From Pseudomonas silvicola (GTDB lineage Bacteria; Pseudomonadota; Gammaproteobacteria; Pseudomonadales; Pseudomonadaceae), in contig NZ_CP093280.1 in assembly GCF_026651855.1 (NCBI RefSeq), positions 1,280,001 to 1,344,000 of the forward strand: a DNA stretch of 64,000 nt, given 5' to 3'. Positions 1 through 8,914 of this stretch are shown here, in pieces. Positions within the stretch are counted from its first letter, which is position 1, and each line of letters begins with the position of its first letter. Position numbers and translations under genes: made by a program. A model generated the notes under the pieces. That model searched no databases. It was not told the origin of the DNA and worked only from the letters and a program-made list of their open reading frames with translations.

Positions 1-48
1 GTTCCGCGTGGCGGCAGATAGGACCTCGAGTCGAGGGGGAGGATGGCG

Positions 49-420
49 ATGTCGCAAGCGCAGGTGGTTGAGTCGTACGAGCGGTTGCTGGCGCAGTCGC
101 AACGCATGCATGAGTGTGCGTTGCAGGGGGACTGGGCAGAGATTCTGCTGTTGAAGTCCCAGGGGTTGATCGATGAGGAAACCTTGCGACGCCAGGAGGC
201 GGGGGTCCAGCTGGACGAAGAACACCGTCGGCGCAAGTTTGAATTGATCAAGCAGATCCTGGAGTTGGAAGTTGAAGTTCGCAAGTGCCTGGCCGACCGT
301 CAGAGTCACCTGGGCGCACTTATATTGGCTGGGCGTTTAAAGCGCGGACAGGGCAAGGCGTACAGGCCAACTGCCACTGTTAGGCCGCTATTTAGATCGG
401 TTGTGCGTCCGGAAGTTTGA
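49..420 (+). CDS. fliT: FliT-like flagellar export chaperone
   Basis: A 123-residue, mostly helical, charged protein resembling FliT, which binds the filament cap protein FliD and, in FlhDC systems, modulates the FlhDC complex. The pattern of an N-terminal helix followed by a GDW turn and a long Glu/Leu/Lys-rich helix fits the family, and the length is close to the usual ~120 aa. A purine-rich ribosome site (GAGGGGGAGG, 33-42) sits 6 nt before the ATG at 49; an ATG at 43 is also in frame but lies too close to that site. It directly precedes flhDC, so the flagellar cluster continues upstream of the window. FliT proteins diverge strongly, so the assignment rests on length, composition and context. 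Confidence 0.6.
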   Translation: MSQAQVVESYERLLAQSQRMHECALQGDWAEILLLKSQGLIDEETLRRQEAGVQLDEEHRRRKFELIKQILELEVEVRKCLADRQSHLGALILAGRLKRGQGKAYRPTATVRPLFRSVVRPEV

Positions 421-518
421 GTCAGGGCTGCGACAAGTTGCCGCTAGGGCGGTGTGTTTGAACCAAACCATTCACGTCAGTTGAATTGAAGAGTGCGAAA
501 AGTACAGGGGAGTGGGAA

Positions 519-866
519 GTGCTGAACGCTGATCGAGGTCTGGAAGATATTCAGGATCTGAATTTCTCTTATTTGTTGCTGGTACAGCGCCTGTTGCGCA
601 AGGACCGCGCTACCGCCATGTTCCGCCTGAAGTTGACCGAGGGCATGGCCGACCTGCTGGTCAAGTTGACCAGCAAGCAGCTGACCCAGTTGGCGCGCAT
701 CAACCAATTGGTCTGCCGCCCGGTTTTCGATGAAGCCGAGTGCTTGTCGCGGGTGCTGGGCAATTCGCGGGAGCTGGGCCTGGTGGAAATTCACTCGTCG
801 TTGCTGATGGCGTCGGTCGATGTCGGGGGCGACACGGGAGGACGTGTGGGGCAGGCGCATGTCTGA
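519..866 (+). CDS. flhD: Flagellar master regulator subunit FlhD
   Basis: FlhD is the non-DNA-contacting partner of the FlhD4C2 complex that switches on class II flagellar genes. The 115 aa product matches the normal length (~116) and begins with the typical segment [20 protein letters not shown]. The start chosen is GTG at 519 because a good ribosome site (GGGGAG, 507-512) lies 6 nt upstream; an upstream TTG at 486 would add 11 unrelated residues. It overlaps flhC by 8 nt, implying coupled translation. Pseudomonads drive their main flagellum through FleQ, so flhDC marks a separate, second flagellar system. Confidence 0.88.
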   Translation: MLNADRGLEDIQDLNFSYLLLVQRLLRKDRATAMFRLKLTEGMADLLVKLTSKQLTQLARINQLVCRPVFDEAECLSRVLGNSRELGLVEIHSSLLMASVDVGGDTGGRVGQAHV

Positions 867-1428
867 AAAAAGCCTGGTCGAGGAAATGTTCCAGGTGCAG
901 CTGGCCATCGAGCTTATCGAGCTGGGGGCGCGGTTGCAGGTACTGGAAGTGGAAACCAGCCTCAGCCGTGGCCGGTTGATCCGTCTGTACAAGGAGGTGC
1001 GCGGGGTATCGCCGCCCAAGGGCATGCTACCGTTTTCCACCGACTGGTTCGTGACCTGGTTGCCCAACATTCATTCTTCGCTGTTCTATGGCATCTACCT
1101 GCGCCTGACCAAAATTGGCTGCGACCGCATCGAGGCCTTCATCAAGGCGTATCGGCTGTACCTTGAGCAGGTGGGCGGCGACGAGGAGTCCGAAGTGGTG
1201 CTCGGCTTGACCCGTGCCTGGACCCTGGTGCGTTTCTTCGAAAGTGACATGCTGGAGCTGGTGGGCTGTTCATCGTGCAGCGGCCAGTTCGTGGCCCACT
1301 CCCACGGCCCGGCCCAGCGCTATGTATGCGGTATTTGCCAGCCGCCTTCGCGGGCCGGCAAGACCCTCAAGCGCCGCGAGAACGAAGAGCTGGAAGACGA
1401 AGCGCCCATGCGCCAGGCCAACGCCTGA
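859..1428 (+). CDS. flhC: Flagellar master regulator subunit FlhC
   Basis: FlhC is the DNA-binding, zinc-containing half of the FlhDC activator. The 189 aa product (E. coli ~192) carries the four-cysteine zinc site as two CxxC pairs, CSSC and CGIC, separated by about 17 residues near the C-terminus. ATG 859 is chosen because it overlaps the end of flhD and gives the family N-terminus; the frame stays open further upstream without resembling FlhC. The last ~25 residues are charged and poorly conserved. With FlhD it should activate the flhB-flhA-flhF operon, fliA and upstream structural genes. Confidence 0.9.
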   Translation: MSEKSLVEEMFQVQLAIELIELGARLQVLEVETSLSRGRLIRLYKEVRGVSPPKGMLPFSTDWFVTWLPNIHSSLFYGIYLRLTKIGCDRIEAFIKAYRLYLEQVGGDEESEVVLGLTRAWTLVRFFESDMLELVGCSSCSGQFVAHSHGPAQRYVCGICQPPSRAGKTLKRRENEELEDEAPMRQANA

Positions 1429-1515
1429 CAAGCGACGCCCCGGGGTGTCAGGTGTACCGTGTGCATCGCCGACGTGGCCAGGTCCGCTGCTACGAAGGGC
1501 GTGACCGGCCGTGGT

Positions 1516-1542
1516 TAAAGTTGGGCCCTCGAGCGCCGATCT
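1516..1542 (+). promoter_or_regulatory. Sigma-28 (FliA) promoter for motAB
   Basis: TAAAG at 1516-1520 and GCCGATCT at 1535-1542 are separated by exactly 14 bp, matching the FliA consensus TAAAGTTT-N11-GCCGATAA. It lies 40 bp before the motA start, so motAB is probably a late gene pair turned on by the fliA product encoded at 9528-10223. Confidence 0.8.
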
Positions 1543-1581
1543 TTGCCCAGGTCACCCCTGGCGTCATAAAAGGAACGGCCT

Positions 1582-2456
1582 GTGCTCATTGTCTTAGGAC
1601 TTATCGCTATCCTGCTGTCGGTATTCGGTGGCTTCGCGCTGTCGGGCGGCAGCCTTGGGTCGCTGTACCAGCCCACGGAAATGCTCATGATCGGCGGCGC
1701 GGCCGTGGGGGCCTTCATCGCGGCCAACAACGGCAAGGCGATCAAGGCGACCCTCACCACGGTTTCACGGCTCAAGCGCAGACCCGCTACGACAAGGCCT
1801 GCTACCTGCAAGTCATGGCGCTGCTTTACCACCTGCTGGGCAAGGCCCGGCGCGAAGGCATGCTGGCGGTCGAGCGGGATATTGACGAGCCCCCGCAAAG
1901 CCCGCTGTTCAGCGACTACCCCGAACTGCTCGACGACCCGATGATCATCACGTTCATCACCGATTACATGCGTCTGATCCTCAGCGGGCAAATGCAGCCC
2001 CATGAACTGGACGAGCTGATGTTGCATGAAATCGAAGCGTTCGAGCACGAAGCCCATATTCCTGCCGATGCCCTGTACAAGGTCAGCGATGCATTGCCGG
2101 CGTTCGGCATCGTTGCCGCGGTGATGGGGGTGGTCAAGGCCTTGAGCGCGGTGAATGTGGGGCCGGACCTGATGGGCGAGATGATCGCTCATGCGCTGGT
2201 GGGCACCTTCCTGGGGATCTACCTGGCCTATGGCGTCATCGCGCCGCTGGCCAGCCGCGTCGATCGCCAGGTGGCCGAGGCCGTGAAGATGTTGCAGTGC
2301 ATGCGCATGACGTTGCTGGCCAGCCTTCAGGGCATGGCACCGATGCTGGCAGTCGAGTTCGGCCGCAAGGCCCTGCACCACAGTGAGCGGCCCAGCGCAC
2401 TGGAACTGGAAAGTTACGTGCGCGGTACGCCAGTCGGCGCGATGGCCCTGGGATGA
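1582..2456 (+). pseudogene. motA: motA, flagellar stator subunit, frameshifted
   Basis: MotA forms the membrane ring of the proton-driven stator. The reading frame begins at GTG 1582 (AAGGA ribosome site 8-12 nt upstream) with typical MotA sequence (LIVLGLIAILLSVFGGFALS, then IGGAAVGAFIAANN) for about 65 residues. Near 1768-1790 the MotA sequence continues in another frame (from RYDKACYLQVMALLYHLLG to the stop at 2456). One missing base, or two extra bases, in the stretch cggctcaagcgcagacccgc explains it. Restored, the protein would be about 290 aa, close to the family norm of 283-295. The first frame runs on to 1944 with unrelated residues. The stop overlaps motB (ATGA). Either the gene is inactive, the site is a programmed or phase-variable frameshift, or this is a sequencing error. 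Confidence 0.82.
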
Positions 2457-3262
2457 GCGAGCGCCCTATCATCATGCGGCGGCGCAAAAGCGCTGTCCAC
2501 GGCCACCACGGCGGCGCCTGGAAAATCGCTTTCGCCGATTTCATGACCGCGCTGATGGCGCTGTTCCTGGTGCTGTGGGTGTTGTCCAACGCCACCAAGT
2601 CGCAAAAAAACGCCGTGGCCGACTACTTCAGCACGCCGCTGCTCAGCGCCATCAATCGCAGCGAAAACCCCATCCCTGGCGGCACCCCGGCGCTGGCGTT
2701 CAAGGAGACTTCACTCAACCCCATCGAACTGCCGGCACGGCCGCTGTCCGAGGAGGAATTCAAGCGTCTGGCCGCGTTGCGCCAGCGCTTGCAGCGGGTG
2801 ATCCAGCTGAACCCGGCGCTCAAGGACCTGAGCAAGCAGATCCTCATGGAACTGACCCCCGAAGGCCTTAACCTGCAACTGATCGACAGCGAGCAGCGGC
2901 CCATGTTCGAGCTGGGCAGCGCACGGGTGGCGCCATACATGCGCACCTTGCTGCGCACCATCGCCCCGGTGCTCAACGAGTTGCCCAACAGCGTGCAGAT
3001 CAGCGGGCACACCGACAGCCACCCGTATGCGGGCGGCGAGGCGGGTTACAGCAATTGGGAACTGTCGGCCGACCGGGCGAAGGCCTCGCGCGTGGAGCTC
3101 GTCAGTGGTGGTCTGGATTCGGACAAGCTGCTGCGCATCTCGGGCATGGCCGACCGCATTCCCACCCGCGACGCAGCGCCGCCGGATGCGGCGAACCGGC
3201 GTATCGAAATCACCGTGCTGGACAGTCAGGTCGCTCGGAAAATTCTTAGCCGCAACGAATGA
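2453..3262 (+). CDS. motB: Flagellar stator protein MotB
   Basis: MotB anchors the stator to peptidoglycan and supplies the proton-binding aspartate. The 269 aa product has a basic N-terminus, one membrane segment starting at IAFADFMTALMALFLVLWVL with the conserved Asp at residue 29, a plug/linker region, and a C-terminal OmpA-like domain (SGHTDSHPY, then NWELSADRAKASRVELV and NRRIEITV). It overlaps motA by the tetranucleotide ATGA. It appears intact even though motA is frameshifted, which suggests that the motA lesion is recent, suppressible or an error. Confidence 0.9.
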   Translation: MSERPIIMRRRKSAVHGHHGGAWKIAFADFMTALMALFLVLWVLSNATKSQKNAVADYFSTPLLSAINRSENPIPGGTPALAFKETSLNPIELPARPLSEEEFKRLAALRQRLQRVIQLNPALKDLSKQILMELTPEGLNLQLIDSEQRPMFELGSARVAPYMRTLLRTIAPVLNELPNSVQISGHTDSHPYAGGEAGYSNWELSADRAKASRVELVSGGLDSDKLLRISGMADRIPTRDAAPPDAANRRIEITVLDSQVARKILSRNE

Positions 3263-3390
3263 CCTGGTTCCACAAGGGGCGCAGCGGCGGCCATTGCCCT
3301 AAATACGCCCCAATTCTGCGCTTGTTCCGAGGATGGGCCGGGCGGCCGGCTGCGCAAAATACCGGCCTTATCAAAAGCCGATGAACCGCC

Positions 3391-4560
3391 ATGGCGGAAA
3401 ACAGTAGCAACGAAGATAAAACCGAATCGGCGTCACCGCGCAAGATCGAGAAGGCCCGTGAACAGGGCCAGGTAGTGCGCTCCCGTGAGCTCAACACGTT
3501 TTTGGTGCTGTTGACCGGTGTGGCCGCGCTATGGGGCGGGGGCGGCTGGTTTTACGGCCAGTTGTGCCAGGTACTCGAGCACGGCCTGCTGTTCGAGCGC
3601 GCCCAGGCATTCGATAGTACCCGCATGGTTCAGGCCGCTCTGGGGCTGGGCCAACTCGGGCTGTTGACCGTGATGCCGTTTCTATTGGTACTGATGCTGG
3701 CCGGGGTCGTGGCCTCGATGCTGCTGGGCGGCCTGGTGATTACCCTCAAAGCGCTGCAGCCCAACTTCGCCCGCATGAACCCCATCGCAGGCCTTGGGCG
3801 GATGTTTTCCCTGCGGGCCCTGGCCGACCTCGGCAAAGCCGTGGCCAAGGCTTTCCTGGTGGGCTGCGTGGCCGTGCTGTTCCTCAGGAGCCACGCCCGC
3901 CTGCTGCTGGACCTTACCGGCATGCCGGTGGAGTTGGCCCTGGCAACGGCCATGGGCCTGGTGGCCAAAGCCTGCGCACTGGTGGTCGGAGCCCTGGTGC
4001 TGGTAGTGGCCCTGGATGTGCCGTTCCAGTTCTACACCTACTACCAGAAGCTGCGCATGACCCGCGAGGAACAGCGCCAGGAGCACAAGGATACCGATGG
4101 CGACCCGCACATCAAGGCGCGCATTCGCCGCCAGCAGCAGCTGATGGCGCGCTCACGGATGATGAGCAAGGTACCCAAGGCCGACGTGATCATCACCAAC
4201 CCCACCCACTACGCCGTGGCCCTGGCCTACCAGGACAAGATGTCGGCGCCACGGGTTATCGCCAAGGGTGCCGACGAAGTGGCCGCGCGCATCCGCGAGT
4301 TGGGCGACGAGCATCGCATCCCCATGCTCGAAGCACCGGCCCTGGCCCGTGCCCTGTATTTCCACGTGGACATCGACCGGGAAATTCCCGGCTCGCTGTA
4401 CACCGCTGTAGCCGAAGTGCTGGCCTGGGCCATGCGCCTCAAGCGTGTCAGTGAAACCGGCGGCCTGATGCCGCCCAAACCGAAAAACCTGCTGGTGCCC
4501 GCCGGTATGGATCAGCCTGGCCCCCTGGGGGCCACCGCCGAGGAAACACCCAACCCATGA
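3391..4560 (+). CDS. flhB: Flagellar export switch protein FlhB
   Basis: FlhB is the membrane component of the flagellar type III export gate that switches substrate class after autocleavage. The 389 aa product has the N-terminal segment EDKTESASPRKIEKAREQGQ, four membrane segments, and the cytoplasmic domain with the self-cleavage motif NPTHY at residues 270-274. Its last ~25 residues are proline-rich. No strong ribosome site precedes ATG 3391. The stop overlaps the flhA start (ATGA at 4557-4560), placing both in one operon. A 128-bp gap separates it from motB; no sigma-28 site was found there. Confidence 0.95.
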   Translation: MAENSSNEDKTESASPRKIEKAREQGQVVRSRELNTFLVLLTGVAALWGGGGWFYGQLCQVLEHGLLFERAQAFDSTRMVQAALGLGQLGLLTVMPFLLVLMLAGVVASMLLGGLVITLKALQPNFARMNPIAGLGRMFSLRALADLGKAVAKAFLVGCVAVLFLRSHARLLLDLTGMPVELALATAMGLVAKACALVVGALVLVVALDVPFQFYTYYQKLRMTREEQRQEHKDTDGDPHIKARIRRQQQLMARSRMMSKVPKADVIITNPTHYAVALAYQDKMSAPRVIAKGADEVAARIRELGDEHRIPMLEAPALARALYFHVDIDREIPGSLYTAVAEVLAWAMRLKRVSETGGLMPPKPKNLLVPAGMDQPGPLGATAEETPNP

Positions 4561-6647
4561 ACGCCATGACTCAATTGCTGGGCCCCGATTCCTGGCTGGC
4601 CAAGGCCGACCTGAAACTGCTGGCCGGCCCTGTGCTGATCGTCATGATCCTTTCCATGATGATTTTGCCGCTGCCGCCCTTCGTGCTCGACCTGCTGTTC
4701 ACCTTCAATATCGCCCTGGCGATCATGGTGCTGCTGGTCAGCATGTTCACCGAAAAGCCGTTGGACTTTTCGGCGTTCCCTGCAGTGCTGCTGTTCACCA
4801 CCTTGCTGCGCCTGTCGCTGAACGTGGCCTCCACCCGGGTGGTGCTGATGGAGGGGCACCAGGGCCCGGACGCCGCCGGCCGCGTGATCGAGGCGTTCGG
4901 CGAGTTCCTGGTGGGCGGCAACTTCGCCGTCGGCATGGCGCTGTTCCTGATTCTGGTGATCATCAACTTCATGGTGATCACCAAGGGCGCCGGGCGTATC
5001 GCCGAAGTGGGTGCGCGCTTTACCCTCGACTCGATGCCCGGCAAGCAGATGGCCATTGACGCGGACCTCAACGCTGGCCTGATCGGCGAGCCGGAAGCGC
5101 GCAAGCGTCGCCGTGAAGTGGCCCAGGAAGCTGACTTCTACGGTTCCATGGACGGTGCCAGCAAGTTTGTGCGCGGTGACGCCATGGCTGGCCTGGTGAT
5201 CATGGGCGTCAACGTGGTGGGTGGCCTGATCATTGGCATGCTGCAGCACGACATGGCCTTCGCTGACGCTGCGCACACCTACACCATGCTCACCATCGGC
5301 GATGGCCTGGTGGCCCAGATCCCCGGGCTGGTGATTTCGATCGCCGCCGGCGTCACGGTGTCGCGGGTCAACACCGAGGAGGACGTGGGCCAGCAGATGA
5401 TCGGCCAGTTGTTCATCCGCCCCCAGGTATTGATCCTCACCGCGGCGGTGATCGGCCTGCTGGGCCTGGTACCTGGCATGCCCAACCTGGTGTTTCTGCT
5501 GTTCACCGTACTGCTTGGCGGGCTCGGCTGGTGGCTGCGCAAGCGCGACCGGACTCAGGCCGCCGCGCCGGAAGAACAGGTGGTGCCCAAGGCCGCGTCG
5601 CAAAGCTCAGAAGCCAGTTGGGACGACGTCAGCCTGGTGGATACCTTGGCGCTGACCGTCGGTCATCGCCTGATTCCATTGGTGGATAGCCGCCAACAGG
5701 GTGAGATGCTGGTGCGCATCAAGAGCGTGCGCAAGAAATTCGCCCAGGACGTGGGTTTCCTGCCACCGGTGGTGCGGGTGCGTGACAAGGTCGACATGCT
5801 GGCCAACACCTACGTCATCAGCCTCAACGGCGTGGAAGTGGGGCGGGGCGAACTGTTCCCCGGCAAGTGGCTGGCGATCAACCCGGGCCAGGTCAGCGGC
5901 AAGCTGGAAGGTGAGGTGATCGTCGACCCGGCCTTCGGCCTGCCGGCCATCTGGATCGATTCGAGCATGCGCGAACACGGGCAGATCTTCGGCTACACCG
6001 TGGTCGACGCCAGCACCGTGGCGGCCACCCACCTCAACCACCTGCTGTACCTGCACGCCAAGGACATGCTCGGCCGTGGCGAGGTGCAGAAGCTGTTGGA
6101 CAAGCTCAACAAGGACAACAAGGCGCTGGTGGAAGAGGTAGTCCCCAAACTGATTTCCCTCGGCACCTTGCAGCGCATTCTGCAGAACCTGCTGGAAGAA
6201 GAGGTCTCGATCCGTGACCTGCGCAGCATTCTCGATGCCCTTGCCGAGTTCGTCACTGCCCAGCCCGAGGCTGACGTACAGGAAATGACGGCCGTGGTGC
6301 GCGTGGCCCTGGGCCGGGCGATCACCCAGCAGTGGTTCCCCAACCAGACCGAGCTGCATGCCATTGGCCTTGGTTCCAACCTGGAGCAAGTGCTGCTGCA
6401 AGCCGTCACCAGTGGTGGCGCCCTGGAGCCGAGCCTGGCGGACAATCTGATGCAACAGACCGAAATTGCCTTGGCCCGTCAGGAAGTGGGCAACCACCCC
6501 GCCGTGGTGGTGGTGCCAAGCAAATTGCGGCCGTTGCTGGCGCGCTTCCTGCGTCGGCGCCTGCGCCAGTTGGTGGTGATGTCATTGGCGGAAATTCCGG
6601 AAGGCCGGACCTTGCGTATAACCAGCCTGATCGGAGGGGGTAATTGA
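4557..6647 (+). CDS. flhA: Flagellar export gate protein FlhA
   Basis: FlhA is the nonameric export-gate protein that receives substrate-chaperone complexes. At 696 aa it is full length. The N-terminal half contains about eight membrane segments with the family signature around LLRLSLNVASTRVVLMEG and a cytoplasmic loop RFTLDSMPGKQMAIDADLNA; the C-terminal half is the soluble docking domain ending in RTLRITSLIGGGN. It is coupled to flhB upstream and overlaps the flhF start by one base (TGATG at 6645-6649). Nothing looks damaged. Confidence 0.96.
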   Translation: MNAMTQLLGPDSWLAKADLKLLAGPVLIVMILSMMILPLPPFVLDLLFTFNIALAIMVLLVSMFTEKPLDFSAFPAVLLFTTLLRLSLNVASTRVVLMEGHQGPDAAGRVIEAFGEFLVGGNFAVGMALFLILVIINFMVITKGAGRIAEVGARFTLDSMPGKQMAIDADLNAGLIGEPEARKRRREVAQEADFYGSMDGASKFVRGDAMAGLVIMGVNVVGGLIIGMLQHDMAFADAAHTYTMLTIGDGLVAQIPGLVISIAAGVTVSRVNTEEDVGQQMIGQLFIRPQVLILTAAVIGLLGLVPGMPNLVFLLFTVLLGGLGWWLRKRDRTQAAAPEEQVVPKAASQSSEASWDDVSLVDTLALTVGHRLIPLVDSRQQGEMLVRIKSVRKKFAQDVGFLPPVVRVRDKVDMLANTYVISLNGVEVGRGELFPGKWLAINPGQVSGKLEGEVIVDPAFGLPAIWIDSSMREHGQIFGYTVVDASTVAATHLNHLLYLHAKDMLGRGEVQKLLDKLNKDNKALVEEVVPKLISLGTLQRILQNLLEEEVSIRDLRSILDALAEFVTAQPEADVQEMTAVVRVALGRAITQQWFPNQTELHAIGLGSNLEQVLLQAVTSGGALEPSLADNLMQQTEIALARQEVGNHPAVVVVPSKLRPLLARFLRRRLRQLVVMSLAEIPEGRTLRITSLIGGGN

Positions 6648-8914
6648 TGGGCATGCAACGATTTGTCGGGGCCAACAGCCGCGAGGCCATGCACCAGGTG
6701 CGCCTGGTGCTGGGGGAGGACGCGCTGATCCTGTCCAGCCGCAGTGTGGAGGAGGGGGTGGAGATCATGGCGGTGGCTGATGACATCCAGCCTGCGCCCC
6801 TCAGCCCGCGCCGCGCGGCAGCCGCCTATGCGCACATGAGCACTGGCGACCCGCGAGGCCCTGCGCGGCCCTCTGGCGAACCAGCTGCCACGCAGGATGC
6901 GCCTGCCATTCAACCCAAGCAGGTGGCAGGCGCTGCTTTGCCCGCGAGCTCTTCCGAGGCCCCCATGCCCGCCGGCGACTTCGCCGCTCTGAGCCAGCTA
7001 CTGCGCGGCGAAATGGACCAGATGCGCCAACTGCTCAAGCAGCAACAGCCACCCGCCGACGACAGCCGCCAGGCATTGCTGCGAGACCTGCTGGGTAGCG
7101 GCTTCAGCCACTGCCTGAGCCAGGAATTGCTGGACGGCACCCCGGCATTGCCCACCCTGGATGGCCCTGGCCGCGCGCGTTGGCTGGCTGAGCGCCTGGG
7201 CGCGCGGCTGTCTGTATTGCCCGACGATGGCCCGCTGCTGGAAGAGGGCGGCATCATTGCCCTGGTTGGCCCCACGGGCGTGGGGAAGACCACCACCACC
7301 GCCAAGCTGGCGGCGCGCTTTGTAATGCGCCACGGTGCCGGTGGCCTGGCGCTGGTGACCACCGACAGTTTCCGCATCGGCGCCCACGAACAGTTGCGCA
7401 TTTACGCAGAGCTGCTGGGCGGCGAGGTGCATGCCCTGGGGGCCGAGGACAATATCGAGCAATTGCTCGCCACCCTCACCGGCAAGCGCCTGGTGATCAT
7501 TGATACCGTAGGCATGAGCCAGCGCGACCAGCGCCTCCTGGCGCAGATCAAGCGCCTGGCCAATAGCGACAGCCTGGTGCGGCTGATGCTGGTGCTCAAC
7601 GCCGCCAGCCATGGCGACACCCTGGACGAAGTGGTGGACACCTACCGCCGTGCCGCCCTGAGTGCTGGGACCACACTGCGCGACTGCATCATCAGCAAAT
7701 GCGACGAAGCCCCGCGCCTGGGGCCGGTGCTGGACGTACTGATACGCCACGACCTGCGGCTCAATTACCTGTCCACCGGCCAGCAAGTGCCGGAAGACCT
7801 GCACCTGGCTGACACGCCGGCGCTGATGGGGCAGGCCCTGAAGCGCGAGCGACCGTCCCTGTACGGCGCGGACCCCATGCCCGGCAACGGCAAGGGGCAG
7901 CAGCTCGACACCCTGGCACGCAACATGCTCGGCCACGGCAGGGTGCTGGGCACCCTGCGTGCCAGCTTGCATCGACAGATCAATGACTTCGCCCTTTTGG
8001 AAGATGCCTGGCACATGGCTGATCTGGCCCCCGCCGGGCAAAGTCATGCGCTTGCCCAGCTATTGGCCGATGCCCCGGTGGGCCACGCGGCGAACCGTCA
8101 GATCCTCTGGGGTGCGGAACGTCCGGTGGTGGGCGCCACCTGGAAAATGCCGGTGTTGAGTTTCACCGCCGAAGGCAGTTTGCAGATTCGCCCGTGGCTG
8201 GCGCACCCGTTGCCCATCGGCACGCAGCAGCGCCTGGAATGGAGCACCACGACACTGGGCGCCAGCAGCCACCTGTGGCCGGGCAACCCCAGCCGCGAAT
8301 TGCTGCAACGCCTGCAAAACGCCGGGCAACCGTGGGTGGCCAGCGTGCAGCGCGGCCAGCGAGTGATGCAGGGGGGCGAATCCCTGACCCTGGCGCAACT
8401 GGCCGAACGCGGCGTCGCCCATGGCGGCCATGCCCTGCGCCAGCGCGGCCGCTGGGTCAGACTGGAGCTGGCGCACTTGCCGGTCAGCCTGCCCAGCGCA
8501 CCAGGGGAGCAGGTGCGCGCCTGGTTTGGCACCCTTCGCCACTGCGATAGCGACCAGGTATTGGGCCAGCGCTACTGGCTGGCGGACGGCGTTGGCAGCC
8601 TGGCCGAACAGGTCGCCAGCCTGGGCCGCCTGCAAGCGTGCGAGTCATTGCCGGCGCTGACCCTGAGGGCATGGAATATCCTGGGTGAGCGGCACGGCCC
8701 CGTGAACGCCGACCTGCGCCTGTTCCTGGCCACGGCCCTGGCTGCCTGCGCCTGCCACCTTGACCAGGTGGAGGCCGAGTGGGGACCGGTGGTGCGCCAA
8801 CAGTTGCTGGAACTGTCCGGCAAGCGCCGTGCGTGCAGCCCGCTGGTGTTGCTGGAAAGCCTGCTGCACCTGCTGACCACCCGTGCCGCTCTGGTGCAAC
8901 TGGCGCATGAGTGA
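6647..8914 (+). CDS. flhF: FlhF-like SRP GTPase with ~350 aa C-terminal extension
   Basis: FlhF is an SRP-family GTPase that fixes flagellar position and number. Residues 1-50 match the FlhF N-terminus (QRFVGANSREAMHQVRLVLG). The NG GTPase domain holds the P-loop GPTGVGKTTTTAKL starting at residue 208, the TTDSFRIGAHEQL segment and the DTVGMSQRDQ G3 motif, and ends near residue 405. Usual FlhF proteins stop there at about 430 aa; this one runs to 755 aa with a C-terminal region I do not recognise, rich in Leu, Arg and Trp. ATG 6647 follows the ribosome site GGAGGGGG (6632-6639). Its 3' end overlaps the next gene by 8 nt. Confidence 0.88.
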   Translation: MGMQRFVGANSREAMHQVRLVLGEDALILSSRSVEEGVEIMAVADDIQPAPLSPRRAAAAYAHMSTGDPRGPARPSGEPAATQDAPAIQPKQVAGAALPASSSEAPMPAGDFAALSQLLRGEMDQMRQLLKQQQPPADDSRQALLRDLLGSGFSHCLSQELLDGTPALPTLDGPGRARWLAERLGARLSVLPDDGPLLEEGGIIALVGPTGVGKTTTTAKLAARFVMRHGAGGLALVTTDSFRIGAHEQLRIYAELLGGEVHALGAEDNIEQLLATLTGKRLVIIDTVGMSQRDQRLLAQIKRLANSDSLVRLMLVLNAASHGDTLDEVVDTYRRAALSAGTTLRDCIISKCDEAPRLGPVLDVLIRHDLRLNYLSTGQQVPEDLHLADTPALMGQALKRERPSLYGADPMPGNGKGQQLDTLARNMLGHGRVLGTLRASLHRQINDFALLEDAWHMADLAPAGQSHALAQLLADAPVGHAANRQILWGAERPVVGATWKMPVLSFTAEGSLQIRPWLAHPLPIGTQQRLEWSTTTLGASSHLWPGNPSRELLQRLQNAGQPWVASVQRGQRVMQGGESLTLAQLAERGVAHGGHALRQRGRWVRLELAHLPVSLPSAPGEQVRAWFGTLRHCDSDQVLGQRYWLADGVGSLAEQVASLGRLQACESLPALTLRAWNILGERHGPVNADLRLFLATALAACACHLDQVEAEWGPVVRQQLLELSGKRRACSPLVLLESLLHLLTTRAALVQLAHE

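Noticed and set aside
1275-2456. A single 393-codon gene overlapping flhC and motA
   Set aside because: Its first ~170 codons are out-of-frame flhC and motA sequence; only the last part is MotA, indicating a motA frameshift instead.
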